From Paracoccaceae bacterium (GTDB taxonomy: Bacteria; Pseudomonadota; Alphaproteobacteria; Rhodobacterales; Rhodobacteraceae), in assembly GCA_002708925.1 (NCBI GenBank), contig PAPN01000014.1:182023-246022 (forward strand): DNA of 64,000 bases, written 5' to 3'. Shown here piece after piece: positions 1-9,144 of the stretch (its first letter is position 1; the number at the start of each line of letters is the position of its first letter). The notes under the pieces were generated by a model. The model was not told where the DNA came from. It did no database searches and worked only from the letters and a program-made list of their open reading frames with translations. The position numbers and the translations under genes were made by a program.

Positions 1-263
1 CCCTTGGCTGCCCGTTCCAGCAGAGCCTGCGGGATAATGTCCAGATTGGCGATTGACAGCAGCCAGTCATAGCCCACATTCACGCGGTCTGCCAGGCCGG
101 GGCCTGCCTCGATCACCGTCAGCCCCTTGCCTGTTGCCCAGGCCGCGACGCTTGCGTTGCGGGTCACGACCGCGCACACCGTGTGCCCCTGCGACAGCAG
201 CACGTCTCCGCACTGAATGGCGAGCGATTCATTTCCGATCAGAAGCGTGGAAAAATTGGACAT
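1..263 (-). CDS. Formyltransferase-like N-terminus of a larger enzyme, probably an NRPS (cut by window edge)
   Basis: Only the first 87 codons are visible; the gene runs on past base 1. The start is the ATG at 261-263, with GGAG about 8 bases upstream. Only 5 bases separate it from the stop of the preceding glycosyltransferase gene, so the two are almost certainly co-transcribed. The opening residues (LLIGNESLAIQCGD) and a WLLSIANLDIIP segment near residue 70 resemble formyltransferase-like domains related to methionyl-tRNA formyltransferase. A version of this domain is known at the N-terminus of some non-ribosomal peptide synthetases. A polyketide synthase lies two genes upstream in the same operon, so an NRPS or PKS/NRPS megasynthase is the likeliest owner, but no adenylation or condensation domain is in view. 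A stand-alone formyltransferase is possible. Confidence 0.6.
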   Translation of the reverse strand, partial: MSNFSTLLIGNESLAIQCGDVLLSQGHTVCAVVTRNASVAAWATGKGLTVIEAGPGLADRVNVGYDWLLSIANLDIIPQALLERAAK

Positions 264-268
264 GGTGA

Positions 269-1291
269 CTACTCCGGTTTGCCCTCTGCGTCTGGAACAG
301 GGCGCGCAAGGCTGGGTTCACGCGCCCCGACCGAGGCACGCAGAATGGATTTCAGATCATGGGCCAGCAGGCTGCGCAGAAAATGCGGCGCCATGCCGGT
401 GGGTTTGCGGTCCAACTGGCGGCGCAGCCAATACAGCCCCCCGCCCAGCAGATGAACGCAGGTGGCGGCAACGGCATAGGCTGCGCCATGGTTCTTGGCG
501 AAATAATGCAGGCGCGAGTCGAACCAATAGTCCGGAACGCGGGCCCATTCCTTCATCCCGGTCGAGACCGAGCCAATATGCATCACCTGGCTATCGCGCA
601 CATAGACCGAGCGATACCCCTTGCGGTGGGCGCGCAGAAACAGATCGGTTTCCTCGAAATACAGAAAGAAGGTTTCGTCAAACAGGCCGATTTCCCGAAG
701 GGCATTCCAGCGCATCAATACGCTTGCGCCTGCCATCCAGTCGGCTTGGGCATTTGTCTGCGGTACGGGCAGGGCGATGATATGCCGACGCAGCAGCCGG
801 GACACAGGCCCAAAGCGAATGGCCCCCTCGAATTCTGACGCAACCGAGGGGAAGCGGAACAGGGTCTGATGCGGCGCTCCGTCCTCGCCGTGGATGTAGC
901 TGCCCGCGCACCAAAGCTGTTCGTCCTTATCCAGCGCGTCAATCAGCCGGCGGATGGCATCCGGAGCCGGGAAAGCGTCCGAGTTCAGAATATACACGAA
1001 ATCCGGCTGTGTTCCGTCGCTTAGCCCCGCGCGCATCCCCACGTTATTGCCTGCGCCGAACCCGCCGTTATGGCCGGATTGCAGGATGCGCACACGGTTG
1101 TTCTGATCCCAACCATGCGCTTGCGTATGGTTTTGCATCTTCTCAAAAGACCCATCGCCCGAGTCGTTGTCCACCACAACGATTTCCCCTGCGATACCCT
1201 CCATTGCGGTCAGCGCGGCTTTGACTGCGCGCAGGGTCATATCCGGCGTGCGCCAGTTCAGGATAACGGTCAGAAGCTTGGCCTGAGTCAT
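269..1291 (-). CDS. Glycosyltransferase family 2
   Basis: A 340-residue GT2-type (GT-A fold) glycosyltransferase. The N-terminus has the usual strand TVILNWRTPDMT, and the nucleotide-sugar loop VVVDNDSGDGS lies near residues 38-48. An NSDAFP segment near residue 104 may serve as the DxD-like metal site, and an EETDLFLRAHRKG segment near residue 217 corresponds to the conserved acidic/basic motif of this family. The overall pattern is closest to rhamnosyltransferase-like GT2 enzymes that act on lipid or polysaccharide acceptors; donor and acceptor cannot be read from the sequence. The start codon overlaps the stop of the polyketide synthase gene by 4 bases (ATGA), and the formyltransferase-like gene follows 5 bases after the stop. 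Its position between two biosynthetic genes suggests that it glycosylates the product of the cluster rather than building the neighbouring EPS. Confidence 0.85.
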   Translation of the reverse strand: MTQAKLLTVILNWRTPDMTLRAVKAALTAMEGIAGEIVVVDNDSGDGSFEKMQNHTQAHGWDQNNRVRILQSGHNGGFGAGNNVGMRAGLSDGTQPDFVYILNSDAFPAPDAIRRLIDALDKDEQLWCAGSYIHGEDGAPHQTLFRFPSVASEFEGAIRFGPVSRLLRRHIIALPVPQTNAQADWMAGASVLMRWNALREIGLFDETFFLYFEETDLFLRAHRKGYRSVYVRDSQVMHIGSVSTGMKEWARVPDYWFDSRLHYFAKNHGAAYAVAATCVHLLGGGLYWLRRQLDRKPTGMAPHFLRSLLAHDLKSILRASVGAREPSLARPVPDAEGKPE

Positions 1292-4200
1292 TCGGCAGCC
1301 TCCGGCAGCTCAAACGACGCGGCCTCTGAAATACACTCGCGGATGCGGGCGGCCAGAACGCGGACATTGGGCTCCAGAACCATCGAGTCATGATCCCCCG
1401 GCACCTCATACACGGCGATGTTGGGCGCGTGTTGGGCCCAGTCGTTATCGTCCAGCACATAGGCGCGTTCCGAGTTCACCCAGCGGCCCGGCCCGACCTC
1501 CCATTTCCCAACCAGAGGCGGGCGGAACAGGCACAGCGGGCCGTCCCACGGGCGGACACGATACTTGGCGACGGAACGCAGGAAGGCCTCCTCGATCTGG
1601 GCGTTGTGGAAACTATGGGCGGCCTCGGGCTGATCGGGCTGAATACCGCGACGTTTGGCGATTTCCCATTTCACCCGGTTGATCGCCCATTTCGCGATAT
1701 AGCCCAGCCCGCCGGCTTTTAGCTCTTGTTTCTGGATCTCCATACGGTCCTGACGGGTCAGCGGGCGGCGCACGGGCAGAGGCGTGTCCAGCAGCGCCAG
1801 AACCTGCACCTCTTCGCCTGCAACCTTCAGCTGTTGCGCGATCTCATAGGCGGTGATCCCGCCGCCTGAAAATCCGCCCACCATATAGGGCCCGTGCGGT
1901 TGCACCTGGCGGATTTCGGCGATGTAATCCCGCGCTGCCTGCACCAGATCGTCATGCGGCGCGTCCTCGCCATAGAGGCCGCGCGCTTGCAGCCCATAGA
2001 AGGGCCGGTCATGCCCCACCAGATGTGCCAGATGACGCAGGTTCAGCACGTTGCCGAACATGCCCGCCACCAGGAAGAACGGCGTTTCCGGCCCGCCCTC
2101 GCCCGAGTGCATGGGCACGATATGGGTAAAGCGGCGCTTGGCTGCGGTGGGCTGCGCGTCCTTGGGAGTCACACTTTCGGCGGAGCCTCCGGCCTCAGCG
2201 ATCAGGGCGGCGCATTTGCGGATCGTTGGCGCCTCGAACAGAACCGAGATTGGGAAGTCCACGCCAAAGACCTTTTTCACCTTGGCGAACAGGCGCACCG
2301 CAACCAAGGAATGCCCGCCCAGATCAAAGAAACTGTCCTCGGCCCCGATCTTATCGACGCCCAGAAGATCCTGCCAGATGGTGGCCAGCTGCTGTTCGGT
2401 CTCGCCTTCGGGGGCAACATATGCGCTGTCCAGCTCGGGGCGTTCAAACTTCTGTTCGGCGCTTTGCGTGGCTTCGGTCATGGCGGCCTGAGCGATCAGC
2501 CCCTGCAAATCCATCGAGGAAACAATGACTTGTGGCAGGCCTGTCGTCATCGCGCGGAAAAAGGCCTGCGCGCCCTCGGACGGGCGGATACCCTGCGAAA
2601 GGTTGTGCCGCAGGCGCTGCTCGGCGGGGGACAGCGGACGCGCGGCAGGCTCGGCCTGCGGAGCGCTGTTGCGGCGCGCGAACTCGAATCCCTTGTCCAG
2701 TTGGCGAATGGTGAAGTCTTTGATCACAACGCATACGGTGCCGTCTGGTTCGCAGATCGTTACATCAAAGCTGGCGGTCATGCCATCTGCGGAATTGGCG
2801 CTGGCATTGCGCACATGGCTGACGATCCGGTCCTGAATCGGCTGAAACACCCGGACCGAGCCATAGGACATCGGCACCCACAGATGGGTGGGCTGATAGC
2901 CGTCGATCAGTTCCATCGCCCAGCCGGTGGCCAGGTCCATCAGGCCCGGATGCAGGCCGCAACCGTCCCCAGCAAAGGTGGAATCCAGCGACAGATGCGC
3001 CAGCCCCTCGTTTTCGCCCAGGGCTGTTTTGCGCAGCACATGCCAGCGCGGGCCGAAGATCAGATGTGCCTCTTGCGGGGAACGGATATGCGTGTCCGAA
3101 GTCTGAACCCGCGGGCAGCGCGCTTGGATTTCAGCAAGCGGCAAGGCCGCAGGCTGGCGGATTGGCAACAGGGAAATCTCGGCCTGCGCGTTTTGTTCCA
3201 GGGCCCCATCCGGGCCGGTGCTTTCGACCCGGAAATCATACCCCAGATCGGATCGCGGCAGCGTCACACGAACCGAGCGCCCCTGATCGTCCACCTGCAA
3301 AGGGGCCAGAAAGGTCAGGTTGCGCAGCTCGAACGGGCCGGTTTCCCCCTGCGCCCGCAGGGCCTCGTAGGCCAGTTCCAGATAGCCGGTGCCAGGCACC
3401 AGGGCCTGCCCTGTGCGGGTGCGGTGTTCGTCCAGAATCCAGCGATCCTGCGGGGAATATTCGGCCCAAAATGTCCGGTTGCCGTCAGTGTCGAAACTGG
3501 CCCAATCCAGCAAAGAGCCCGAGATCGGCTGCTCCGGTGCGGGCTCTTGCGTTCCGGTGCGCGCGGCCATTGCCTCGGCGGCCATGCCGACATCGGCCCA
3601 GATCCCCCAGTCAATCGCCAGCACGCGGGTTTTGCCGCCCTGACGGGCCTTGGCAAAGGCGTTCAGATATTCATTGGCAGCGACGTAATCCACCTGCCCG
3701 GCCGGCGCCGTCACCGTCGAGGAGGACGAAAACAGCACCATCCAATCCAGGCTACCATCGGGGAACAGCCCGTCCAGCACCTGTGTGCCGTGGATTTTCG
3801 GGGTAAAGACATCCTCGATCTGGGTCAGGGATTTCCCCAGGATCGGTGCGTCACTGATGACACCGGCGGCATGGATCAGGCCGGTGATCGGGCCGAATTC
3901 GGATTCGGCCTGCGCTTTGGCGGCTTTCATCTCTTCGACATTCGACACGTCGGCACCGATAACCAGAACTCTGCCGCCCAGGGTTTCAAGTTGTTGAACG
4001 GCCTGAATGCGGCGCACGACCGAGGCACTGGGCGCGGTTTTGGCCAGCACGTCCTGCCAGTGTGCGCGATCGGGCAGGCCATCGCGCGAGAGCAGCACGA
4101 GGTTGGTACCGTGTTGCCTGATCAATTCGGCTGCGATGGTCAGGCCAACTCCGCCGAATCCGCCAGTGATCATCACAGTGCCGCCGTCGATGATGACGGG

Positions 4201-7200
4201 GGTTTCGGTCAGATCGACGGGCCGGTAAATTTGGGCAAAACGCTTGGATCCGCGTTGGGCGGCGACGCTATTGGCGGGGTTGGCCGGCAGTTCCTCAAGC
4301 ACCGGCTGAATATCTATACGCTTACGTTTGGTTTCAATATCCAGAACCGTGCAGGTCATGCCGGGGAATTCACGCGGGATCACACGGGCAGGGCCCATGA
4401 CGGTGGATTTTTCCGGATAGGGCAGTGGTTCGGATTTCACCTGCGCCGCGCCCGATGTGATGACCGTCAGATGTGCGTTTTCGACACCCTCGTCGCTAAG
4501 GGACTGAGCCAGAAACGTCAGCGCATAGAAGCCTTGCTCTAGGTTGCGATGAAAGAAACTGCTGCCGGGGCGATAGCTTTCTTTTTCTGTTACCAACCAG
4601 AAATGGCCGATCCTGTCAGGCAAGCTGCCCTGTGCTGCCAGCGTCTGTACCAGCAGGTCATAATCCTCGCGCCCCCGTTCGGGCGAGAGGACGAAACTGT
4701 CGTCCGAAAGCTGCGCGAACCCGTCGCCGGGCACCACGGTTATCACACGGTGCCCGCCGGTGCGCAGACGCGCGGCGGCTTGCTCGGCCACGCCGGTATC
4801 GTCTTGAAAAAACAGCCAGGTTTGCGGGGCGCCCAGTTCCTCGGTTACGTCCAGATCAATGTCCGCGAACGCGGGTTTCCAGAACGGGCGATAGCCCCAG
4901 CTTTCCAGATTATCCGAGCGCATGAGGAATGCCTCGGGGGTGTCCGTCTGTGCGGTGCCCGGTTCGATGAAATATTCCGACCGCTGAAAGGCATAGCTGG
5001 GCAGGGGCACGCGGTTGCGCCGCGCGTCTCCCCAGATTTGTTGCCAGTCGATTTCGACACCAACGGCCCAGACACGGCCCAACATGGCCATGAAATACTT
5101 ATCGTCAAAAATCTGATCGTCCGGGTGGCGCAGCGTCCCGATCACCTGGTTTGCCTGCACGTTCGGATGCTGCCCCGTCAACGAAGCCAGAGCCTTACCC
5201 GGACCGACCTCAATAAACACCCGTTCGGGCTGCTCGCTGAGCGTGGTGATCCCATCCGCGAAATGCACGGTTCCGCGCAGATGCTGCACCCAGTAGTCGG
5301 GATTTGTGGCCTCGGCATCCGTTATATACGCACCCGTACGGTTTGAGATGAATGGAATTTGCGGCGGGCTGAGTCTGATCGACCGCAGGTAATCGCCAAA
5401 CGGTTTCAGAATGGGATTCAACATGGCCGAATGCGCGGCGATGTCGATCGGAATACGCTGCGTTTGGATGTCCATCCCGGCCAACCTGCCTGCCAAGGCG
5501 TTCAGCGCGTCCTGAGCGCCACTGGCCACGCTCAGCCCCGGCGCGTTCACGGCGGCAAGATCCAGATCATCGCCCAGCAGAGGGCGCAATTCGGCGGCAT
5601 CCATCGGCACGCTGAGCATACCACCAGACGGCACCGTATCGAATAGCGAGCCGCGCAGATGCACCAGCCCGATACAGTCCTCAAAGCTCATCACGCCGGC
5701 CAGACATGCGGCGGTATTTTCACCCATCGAATGGCCAATCAGCGCGGCGGGCTTTACCCCCCAGGACATCCACAGCTGCGCCAGAGCATATTCGGTGATC
5801 ATGATCAGCGGCAGCTGCGCGGACGGACGTTTGAGCGCCTCATTCGCGGCGTCCTCGGCCCCCTCTTCGGGCAGCCACAGCGCGCGGATGTCGTAATCCA
5901 GCTTGGGTTGCAGAACCTCCAGCCCCTTGTCCATCCAGTCGGCGAAAACCGGCTCGGTTTCATAGAGATCCCGCGCCATGCCCGCGTATTGCGCGCCGCC
6001 GCCCGGAAACATGAAAACGACGTCCGGGTCCGGGCCCACCACCTGGTGGGTGAACACGCGGCGCGGGTCGTTTTGCTCTAGCAGACTGGCGGCTTCGTCA
6101 TGCGTATCGGCCACGATCACACGGCGGCGATCAAAGGCACGGCGTCCCTTGTGCAGGGTCCAGGCCACGTCGGCCAAGGGTTGATCCATACGCTGGCGTA
6201 GGTGCTGCGCCAGGCGTGCGCCGCTATCGTCCAGGGCCTTTTTCGACCGGGCCGAAAGCGTCAGCAGCTGAAACGGAAAATCCGCGGCGTCCGAGGGCGC
6301 GCGTTCGGGTGCCTCTTCAAGCACCACATGCGCGTTCGTGCCCCCCACGCCCAATGAATTCACCCCAGCACGGCGCGGCCCTTTGCGGCTGATCCAATCG
6401 GTCAGCCGGTCATTCACCCGGAAGGGCGAGCCATCGAAATCAATCGCGGGATTCGGCTTTTCATACCCTAACGAGGGCGGCATCTGTTTATGCGTCAGGC
6501 CCAGGCTGGCCTTGATCAGGCTGGCCACGCCCGCCGCCGTATCCAGATGCCCGATATTCGTCTTTACCGAGCCGATCCGACAGAACCCCACCGCATCCGT
6601 GCTTTCGCGGAAGGCGCTGGTCAGGGCGGCCACCTCGATCGGGTCACCCAGATAGGTGCCGGTGCCGTGGCATTCGACGTAATCAATCGTGTCGGCGGGA
6701 ATCTCGGCCAGCGCATGAGCATCGGCAATCGCGGCGGCCTGGCCTTCGACGCTGGGGGCCAGATACCCGGCCTTATCCGCGCCATCGTTATTCACCGCCG
6801 AGGATTTGATGAGGCCCCAGATGTGATCGCCATCCTTGATCGCGTCTTCAAGGCGGCGCAGCACGACGACACCGGCGCCCGAGCCAAACACCGTGCCCTG
6901 CGCGCGATGGTCGAACGCGTGACAATGGCCGTCGGGCGACAGAATCTCGCCCTCTTTGAACAGGTATCCACGGGCGTGGGGCAGCTCGATCGTGACGCCG
7001 CCCGCCAGGGCCATGTCGCATTCCCCGTTCAGCAGCGACTGACAGGCATAATGCGTGGCCACCAGAGACGTAGAACACGCCGTCTGCACATTCACCGAAG
7101 GGCCCTTGAGATCCAGAATGTGGCTAAGCCGCGTGGACATGAAATCCTTATCGTTGCCGGTGTGGCGCAGCAGGAACATACCCACGTTCTGCACCAGATC

Positions 7201-7620
7201 GGGGTTCGAGCAGATGTTGAAATAGAAATAGCTGCCCATGCCGCAGCCCGCGAAAACGCCAATGGGGCCGTCGAAATTCTCGGGCATGTGGCCGGCGTTT
7301 TCCAGGGCCTCCCAGCTGACCTCAAGGAATTGACGGTGCTGCGGGTCCATGATCGCGGCGTCCTGCGGGCCAAGGCCCCAGAAATCGGCGTCAAACCCTT
7401 TGAACCCCTCCAGCACGGCGGCGGCGGGGACGTAATCGGGGCGGTCGATCAGGTGAGGGGCCTCTCCGGCCTCGATCAGGTCATCGCGGGTCAGGTGACG
7501 GATGGATTCCACGCCGTCGCGCAGATTTTGCCAATACTGATCAACGGTCTGCGCCCCCGGCAGGTGCGCAGCCATCCCGACAATTGCAATGTCAGCTCCT
7601 GAATGCTGTTCGTCCGTCAT
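1288..7620 (-). CDS. Type I polyketide synthase, KS-AT-KR-DH-ACP-TE
   Basis: A 2110-residue modular enzyme read from the ATG at 7618-7620; an in-frame GTG three codons earlier (7629) is possible. Domains in order: ketosynthase, residues about 10-430, with active Cys182 in TACSTS and the two histidines in ECHGTGT and NIGHLDTA; acyltransferase, about 510-830, with Ser631 in GHSMGEN; ketoreductase, with structural half from about 930, cofactor loop GGFGGVG near 1155 and Tyr1312 in VDYVAANEY; dehydratase, with His1399 and Asp1562 in HPGLMDLATG; carrier protein, with phosphopantetheine Ser1771 in LGGHSLVA; C-terminal thioesterase, with Ser1918 in GGFSGGG and His2077. All catalytic residues I looked for are present, so it should load, condense, reduce, dehydrate and release. 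KR precedes DH, the reverse of the usual order, and there is no enoylreductase. The AT position that often reports substrate choice reads IAAHS, which is ambiguous. It is the first gene of the operon. Confidence 0.95.
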   Translation of the reverse strand: MTDEQHSGADIAIVGMAAHLPGAQTVDQYWQNLRDGVESIRHLTRDDLIEAGEAPHLIDRPDYVPAAAVLEGFKGFDADFWGLGPQDAAIMDPQHRQFLEVSWEALENAGHMPENFDGPIGVFAGCGMGSYFYFNICSNPDLVQNVGMFLLRHTGNDKDFMSTRLSHILDLKGPSVNVQTACSTSLVATHYACQSLLNGECDMALAGGVTIELPHARGYLFKEGEILSPDGHCHAFDHRAQGTVFGSGAGVVVLRRLEDAIKDGDHIWGLIKSSAVNNDGADKAGYLAPSVEGQAAAIADAHALAEIPADTIDYVECHGTGTYLGDPIEVAALTSAFRESTDAVGFCRIGSVKTNIGHLDTAAGVASLIKASLGLTHKQMPPSLGYEKPNPAIDFDGSPFRVNDRLTDWISRKGPRRAGVNSLGVGGTNAHVVLEEAPERAPSDAADFPFQLLTLSARSKKALDDSGARLAQHLRQRMDQPLADVAWTLHKGRRAFDRRRVIVADTHDEAASLLEQNDPRRVFTHQVVGPDPDVVFMFPGGGAQYAGMARDLYETEPVFADWMDKGLEVLQPKLDYDIRALWLPEEGAEDAANEALKRPSAQLPLIMITEYALAQLWMSWGVKPAALIGHSMGENTAACLAGVMSFEDCIGLVHLRGSLFDTVPSGGMLSVPMDAAELRPLLGDDLDLAAVNAPGLSVASGAQDALNALAGRLAGMDIQTQRIPIDIAAHSAMLNPILKPFGDYLRSIRLSPPQIPFISNRTGAYITDAEATNPDYWVQHLRGTVHFADGITTLSEQPERVFIEVGPGKALASLTGQHPNVQANQVIGTLRHPDDQIFDDKYFMAMLGRVWAVGVEIDWQQIWGDARRNRVPLPSYAFQRSEYFIEPGTAQTDTPEAFLMRSDNLESWGYRPFWKPAFADIDLDVTEELGAPQTWLFFQDDTGVAEQAAARLRTGGHRVITVVPGDGFAQLSDDSFVLSPERGREDYDLLVQTLAAQGSLPDRIGHFWLVTEKESYRPGSSFFHRNLEQGFYALTFLAQSLSDEGVENAHLTVITSGAAQVKSEPLPYPEKSTVMGPARVIPREFPGMTCTVLDIETKRKRIDIQPVLEELPANPANSVAAQRGSKRFAQIYRPVDLTETPVIIDGGTVMITGGFGGVGLTIAAELIRQHGTNLVLLSRDGLPDRAHWQDVLAKTAPSASVVRRIQAVQQLETLGGRVLVIGADVSNVEEMKAAKAQAESEFGPITGLIHAAGVISDAPILGKSLTQIEDVFTPKIHGTQVLDGLFPDGSLDWMVLFSSSSTVTAPAGQVDYVAANEYLNAFAKARQGGKTRVLAIDWGIWADVGMAAEAMAARTGTQEPAPEQPISGSLLDWASFDTDGNRTFWAEYSPQDRWILDEHRTRTGQALVPGTGYLELAYEALRAQGETGPFELRNLTFLAPLQVDDQGRSVRVTLPRSDLGYDFRVESTGPDGALEQNAQAEISLLPIRQPAALPLAEIQARCPRVQTSDTHIRSPQEAHLIFGPRWHVLRKTALGENEGLAHLSLDSTFAGDGCGLHPGLMDLATGWAMELIDGYQPTHLWVPMSYGSVRVFQPIQDRIVSHVRNASANSADGMTASFDVTICEPDGTVCVVIKDFTIRQLDKGFEFARRNSAPQAEPAARPLSPAEQRLRHNLSQGIRPSEGAQAFFRAMTTGLPQVIVSSMDLQGLIAQAAMTEATQSAEQKFERPELDSAYVAPEGETEQQLATIWQDLLGVDKIGAEDSFFDLGGHSLVAVRLFAKVKKVFGVDFPISVLFEAPTIRKCAALIAEAGGSAESVTPKDAQPTAAKRRFTHIVPMHSGEGGPETPFFLVAGMFGNVLNLRHLAHLVGHDRPFYGLQARGLYGEDAPHDDLVQAARDYIAEIRQVQPHGPYMVGGFSGGGITAYEIAQQLKVAGEEVQVLALLDTPLPVRRPLTRQDRMEIQKQELKAGGLGYIAKWAINRVKWEIAKRRGIQPDQPEAAHSFHNAQIEEAFLRSVAKYRVRPWDGPLCLFRPPLVGKWEVGPGRWVNSERAYVLDDNDWAQHAPNIAVYEVPGDHDSMVLEPNVRVLAARIRECISEAASFELPEAAE

Positions 7621-7717
7621 AAAGCCCACTCACACGAAAATATCCAAGCTCGTTTATGCCAATAAAATAAGGTCTCAATAGGGCGCTAGAGTGAATTTCT
7701 GGTCAATTTTGTCATTT

Positions 7718-7728
7718 TGGCCAGATTG
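7718..7728 (+). promoter_or_regulatory. TGGCC-N-R-A-N-TG motif, copy A (upstream of the PKS gene)
   Basis: TGGCCAGATTG preceded by ATTT, about 100 bases upstream of the polyketide synthase start in the 126-base gap before it. It shares the pattern TGGCC-N-R-A-N-TG and an AT-rich left flank with copies at 15531-15541, 18060-18070 and, inverted, 18087-18097. All are in gaps between genes of the PKS/EPS area. Being an operator is inference. Confidence 0.35.
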
Positions 7729-7746
7729 TTCACGATTCTGGGTAAC

Positions 7747-9108
7747 TTACTGAATAAGGTGGGAAATATCATCCCAATGCAGCCAGAACACCGATGTGGC
7801 CAATACTGTGCCTGCCCCAAAGAACACCAGATCGTGCAGCGGATCCCAGGCCCCCTGGGCGCGCGCCAGCCAGATCACCACGGGATAAATCGCCACCATC
7901 GCTACGCCCTGCGCGATCAGAGCGCCAAACAGGCCGCCCATCTCAAATCCGATCAGCAGGCTCAGAGTCATCGCCACGGCCTTGGCCGCCGACAGCACGA
8001 AAAACCGCTGAGAATCGCCCTCGGCCAGGGCGGCCTGATCGTAGGTCAGCACGATGATCTGAGGCACCTGCATACAGGCCAAGGCCACCACCACCGGCCC
8101 GGCCATCAGATAGCGAGGATCGTACAACACCTGCACCAGCCACACGCCCAAAAGAGCCACCGTCAGCAGCATCACCATCAACACGCCGGTGGCGATGAAC
8201 CGCATTTTGCGCAGTCTCAGGAAATTCTCGCGCGATTGTCTGGGCGGGCTTTCGCGATGCACCGGAATGACGACCCGGCGGATCACCATCGCCCCCAGAA
8301 GTAGGGGAAAGGACGCCAGGAAATACCCGATATTGTAGACGCCGAACTGATCCAGATCCAGATACTTACCCAGGATCAGCTTATCCCCCTGCATGATCAC
8401 AAAGCCACACAGCGTGGACAGGAAAATCCATTTGCCGAAATGTATCAACTCTTGGGTGGCGGCTTTTTCCAGGCGGAACCGATTGCCCGGCCCAGGGATC
8501 AGCACATGCATAAAGAGCAGCTGCGCGACCGAGCTGACAATCCCCGACACCACCAGCGCCCACACGGACCGCGTGGCATAGGCCAGCGCAATCGCGGCAA
8601 TCAAACCGACAACCTGGGTGGCGATCTCAACGATGGTGACGCGGCCGGCGCGCATATGCCGGTTCGCGGTTTCGAACTTCGTGGGGTTGAACCCGGTGAT
8701 TAGCAGCGTCAATGCCGAGACCGGCAGATACCAGGCCAGCGCGGGTTCCTCGTAGATCAGTGACAAAGGATAGGCCAGCAGGCAGGCGGCCCCCCACAAA
8801 GCGCCGCCGCGCAGGATTTGCAGGGACCAGGCGGTGTCCAGAAACGCGGGCTCGTCGCCGCGTTTGCTCTGCATGATGGCGGGGCCCACCCCCATATCCG
8901 AGAACATCGTCAGCCCCACCAGAAACACGGTGATCAGGGCCATCATCCCAAAGGCCTCGGGGAACAGAATGCGTGTCAGCACCAGGTTCGACAGCAGCCG
9001 CAGCCCCTGATACGAGGCAAACCCCACCATGGTCAGCAAAGAGCTGCGCACAGCCCGTTCCATCAGGCCTCCGCCCTTTGTATACCGCCCGACCACCCGG
9101 TTGATCAT
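7747..9108 (-). CDS. Polysaccharide flippase, Wzx/PST type (EPS locus 1)
   Basis: A 453-residue polytopic membrane protein of the MOP superfamily. Hydrophobic segments alternate with short loops along the whole length, and the N-terminal region (TRILFPEAFGMMALI, FSDMGVGPAIMQ) is typical of the PST/Wzx lipopolysaccharide-exporter family. Such proteins turn undecaprenyl-diphosphate-linked repeat units to the periplasmic face of the inner membrane. The start ATG at 9106-9108 has AAGGATT upstream; an internal Met16 is a weaker alternative. The gene follows a GT2 gene on the same strand (36-base gap) and precedes the polyketide synthase, separated by a regulatory-looking gap. It could therefore serve the EPS or, less likely, a glycolipid from the PKS cluster. 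Confidence 0.88.
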   Translation of the reverse strand: MINRVVGRYTKGGGLMERAVRSSLLTMVGFASYQGLRLLSNLVLTRILFPEAFGMMALITVFLVGLTMFSDMGVGPAIMQSKRGDEPAFLDTAWSLQILRGGALWGAACLLAYPLSLIYEEPALAWYLPVSALTLLITGFNPTKFETANRHMRAGRVTIVEIATQVVGLIAAIALAYATRSVWALVVSGIVSSVAQLLFMHVLIPGPGNRFRLEKAATQELIHFGKWIFLSTLCGFVIMQGDKLILGKYLDLDQFGVYNIGYFLASFPLLLGAMVIRRVVIPVHRESPPRQSRENFLRLRKMRFIATGVLMVMLLTVALLGVWLVQVLYDPRYLMAGPVVVALACMQVPQIIVLTYDQAALAEGDSQRFFVLSAAKAVAMTLSLLIGFEMGGLFGALIAQGVAMVAIYPVVIWLARAQGAWDPLHDLVFFGAGTVLATSVFWLHWDDISHLIQ

Positions 9109-9144
9109 TTGGAATCCTTTTTTTTCAGTGTGTTGGCCATTGCC

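Noticed and set aside
1894-4542. 882-codon open frame on the plus strand inside the PKS gene
   Set aside because: It is antisense to conserved PKS domains; its composition is that of a mirror frame in GC-rich DNA and it has no recognisable motif.
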